A stretch of 64,000 nt of DNA from Actinomucor elegans. Its lineage: Eukaryota > Mucoromycota > Mucoromycetes > Mucorales > Mucoraceae. The stretch is taken from the NCBI GenBank assembly GCA_026027325.1, contig JAMSLZ010000006.1, forward strand, positions 2,170,001 through 2,234,000, read 5' to 3'. The notes beneath the pieces are model-generated. The model was not told where the DNA came from, searched no databases, and saw only the letters and a program-made list of their open reading frames with translations. This document shows positions 63,722 to 64,000 of the stretch, one piece after another. Numbering within the stretch: position 1 is the first letter of the stretch; each line of letters opens with the position of its first letter. The translations under genes were made by a program, and so were the position numbers.

Positions 63722-63847
63722 ATTCAAATTATACAAAACGTAACAAAGAAAGTGCGAAAGGTCCAGCAATAAGACCATGTAAAATAGAATCCCCGCTGCA
63801 TTCAAGCCGGAGAAAAATGTTTCACACAATTAAACATTTCCAGAACC

Positions 63848-64000
63848 ATGGAAGCTGTCTTTTTCTTTTTTATTTTTCTTTTCACTCAACGTTTTGACAT
63901 GGAAACCTCTGTATCTCCACTGCAAATAACTAACATAACCCTACAAGGTGCAGTTATGGCGCTTTGTTTGGAATTAACGATACGAAGCTTGTTTCTGCCA
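63848..64000 (+). CDS. Possible 5' end of an unknown gene, running off the edge
   Basis: An open plus-strand frame from the Met at 63848 to the end of the window, with a second Met at 63899 (METSVSPLQITNITLQ). It is divergent from CapZ alpha, with about 130-180 bp between starts. About 50 codons are visible and I recognise no family, though the MExSxSP..ITxxLQ start recalls small proteasome-assembly-chaperone-like proteins; that is a guess. Confidence 0.3.
   Translation, partial: MEAVFFFFIFLFTQRFDMETSVSPLQITNITLQGAVMALCLELTIRSLFLP

Overview
This is a nuclear fungal window. It has AT-rich intergenic DNA, many short introns (about 50-80 nt, GT..AG), a tight T-rich 5' context and AATAAA-type 3' signals. 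The gene families and compact structure fit an early-diverging filamentous fungus; Mucorales (Mucoromycota) is my inference from gene style, not a proven placement. I recognise about 28 protein genes. No tRNA, rRNA, CRISPR or bacterial-style operon is visible. Spliced models below were built by hand from donor and acceptor sites and reading frame; where I give an exact residue count I summed the exons and they kept the frame.

Left part (1-30 kb): the 3' end of ATG2 (autophagy lipid transfer), an RGG plus four-CCHC-knuckle protein of ZCCHC9 type, RVB1 (AAA+ helicase), a frame-broken unknown gene, a short-chain dehydrogenase, a long gene-poor stretch, a reticulon-like ER-shaping protein, SPC3 (signal peptidase subunit), a second gene-poor stretch, a KIN1-like kinase, NSA2 (60S biogenesis), a coiled-coil/BTB(T1)/pentapeptide KCTD-like protein, mitochondrial isoleucyl-tRNA synthetase and, divergent from it, IMP1 (inner-membrane protease), two short unknown ORFs, and a Tat-SF1/Cus2 splicing factor.

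Middle (30-50 kb): an STK16/Env7-type kinase, an Ede1/Eps15 endocytic scaffold, a DJ-1/Hsp31 protein, a cation diffusion facilitator, NOP16 (60S biogenesis), an Erv2-type sulfhydryl oxidase, a small unknown gene, and a cluster of three GT15 (KRE2/KTR/MNT1) mannosyltransferases.

Right part (50-64 kb): an acyl-CoA carboxylase carboxyltransferase subunit (methylcrotonyl-CoA type), a ThrE/Prm10-like membrane protein, TGS1 (cap trimethylation), an alpha-arrestin-like protein, F-actin capping protein alpha, and possibly the 5' end of a gene running off the right edge.

Most genes are independent housekeeping units. Themes recur: the secretory pathway (SPC3, reticulon, Erv2, three GT15), ribosome and RNA biogenesis (ZCCHC9-like, NSA2, NOP16, TGS1, Tat-SF1, RVB1), endocytosis and cortex (Ede1, arrestin, STK16/Env7, CapZ) and mitochondria (IleRS/IMP1). 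The least explained signal is a short dispersed intergenic repeat with a core like AATGCGACATTTGACTGGGA, seen in at least ten copies between genes, often as pairs or triplets about 110-170 bp apart.
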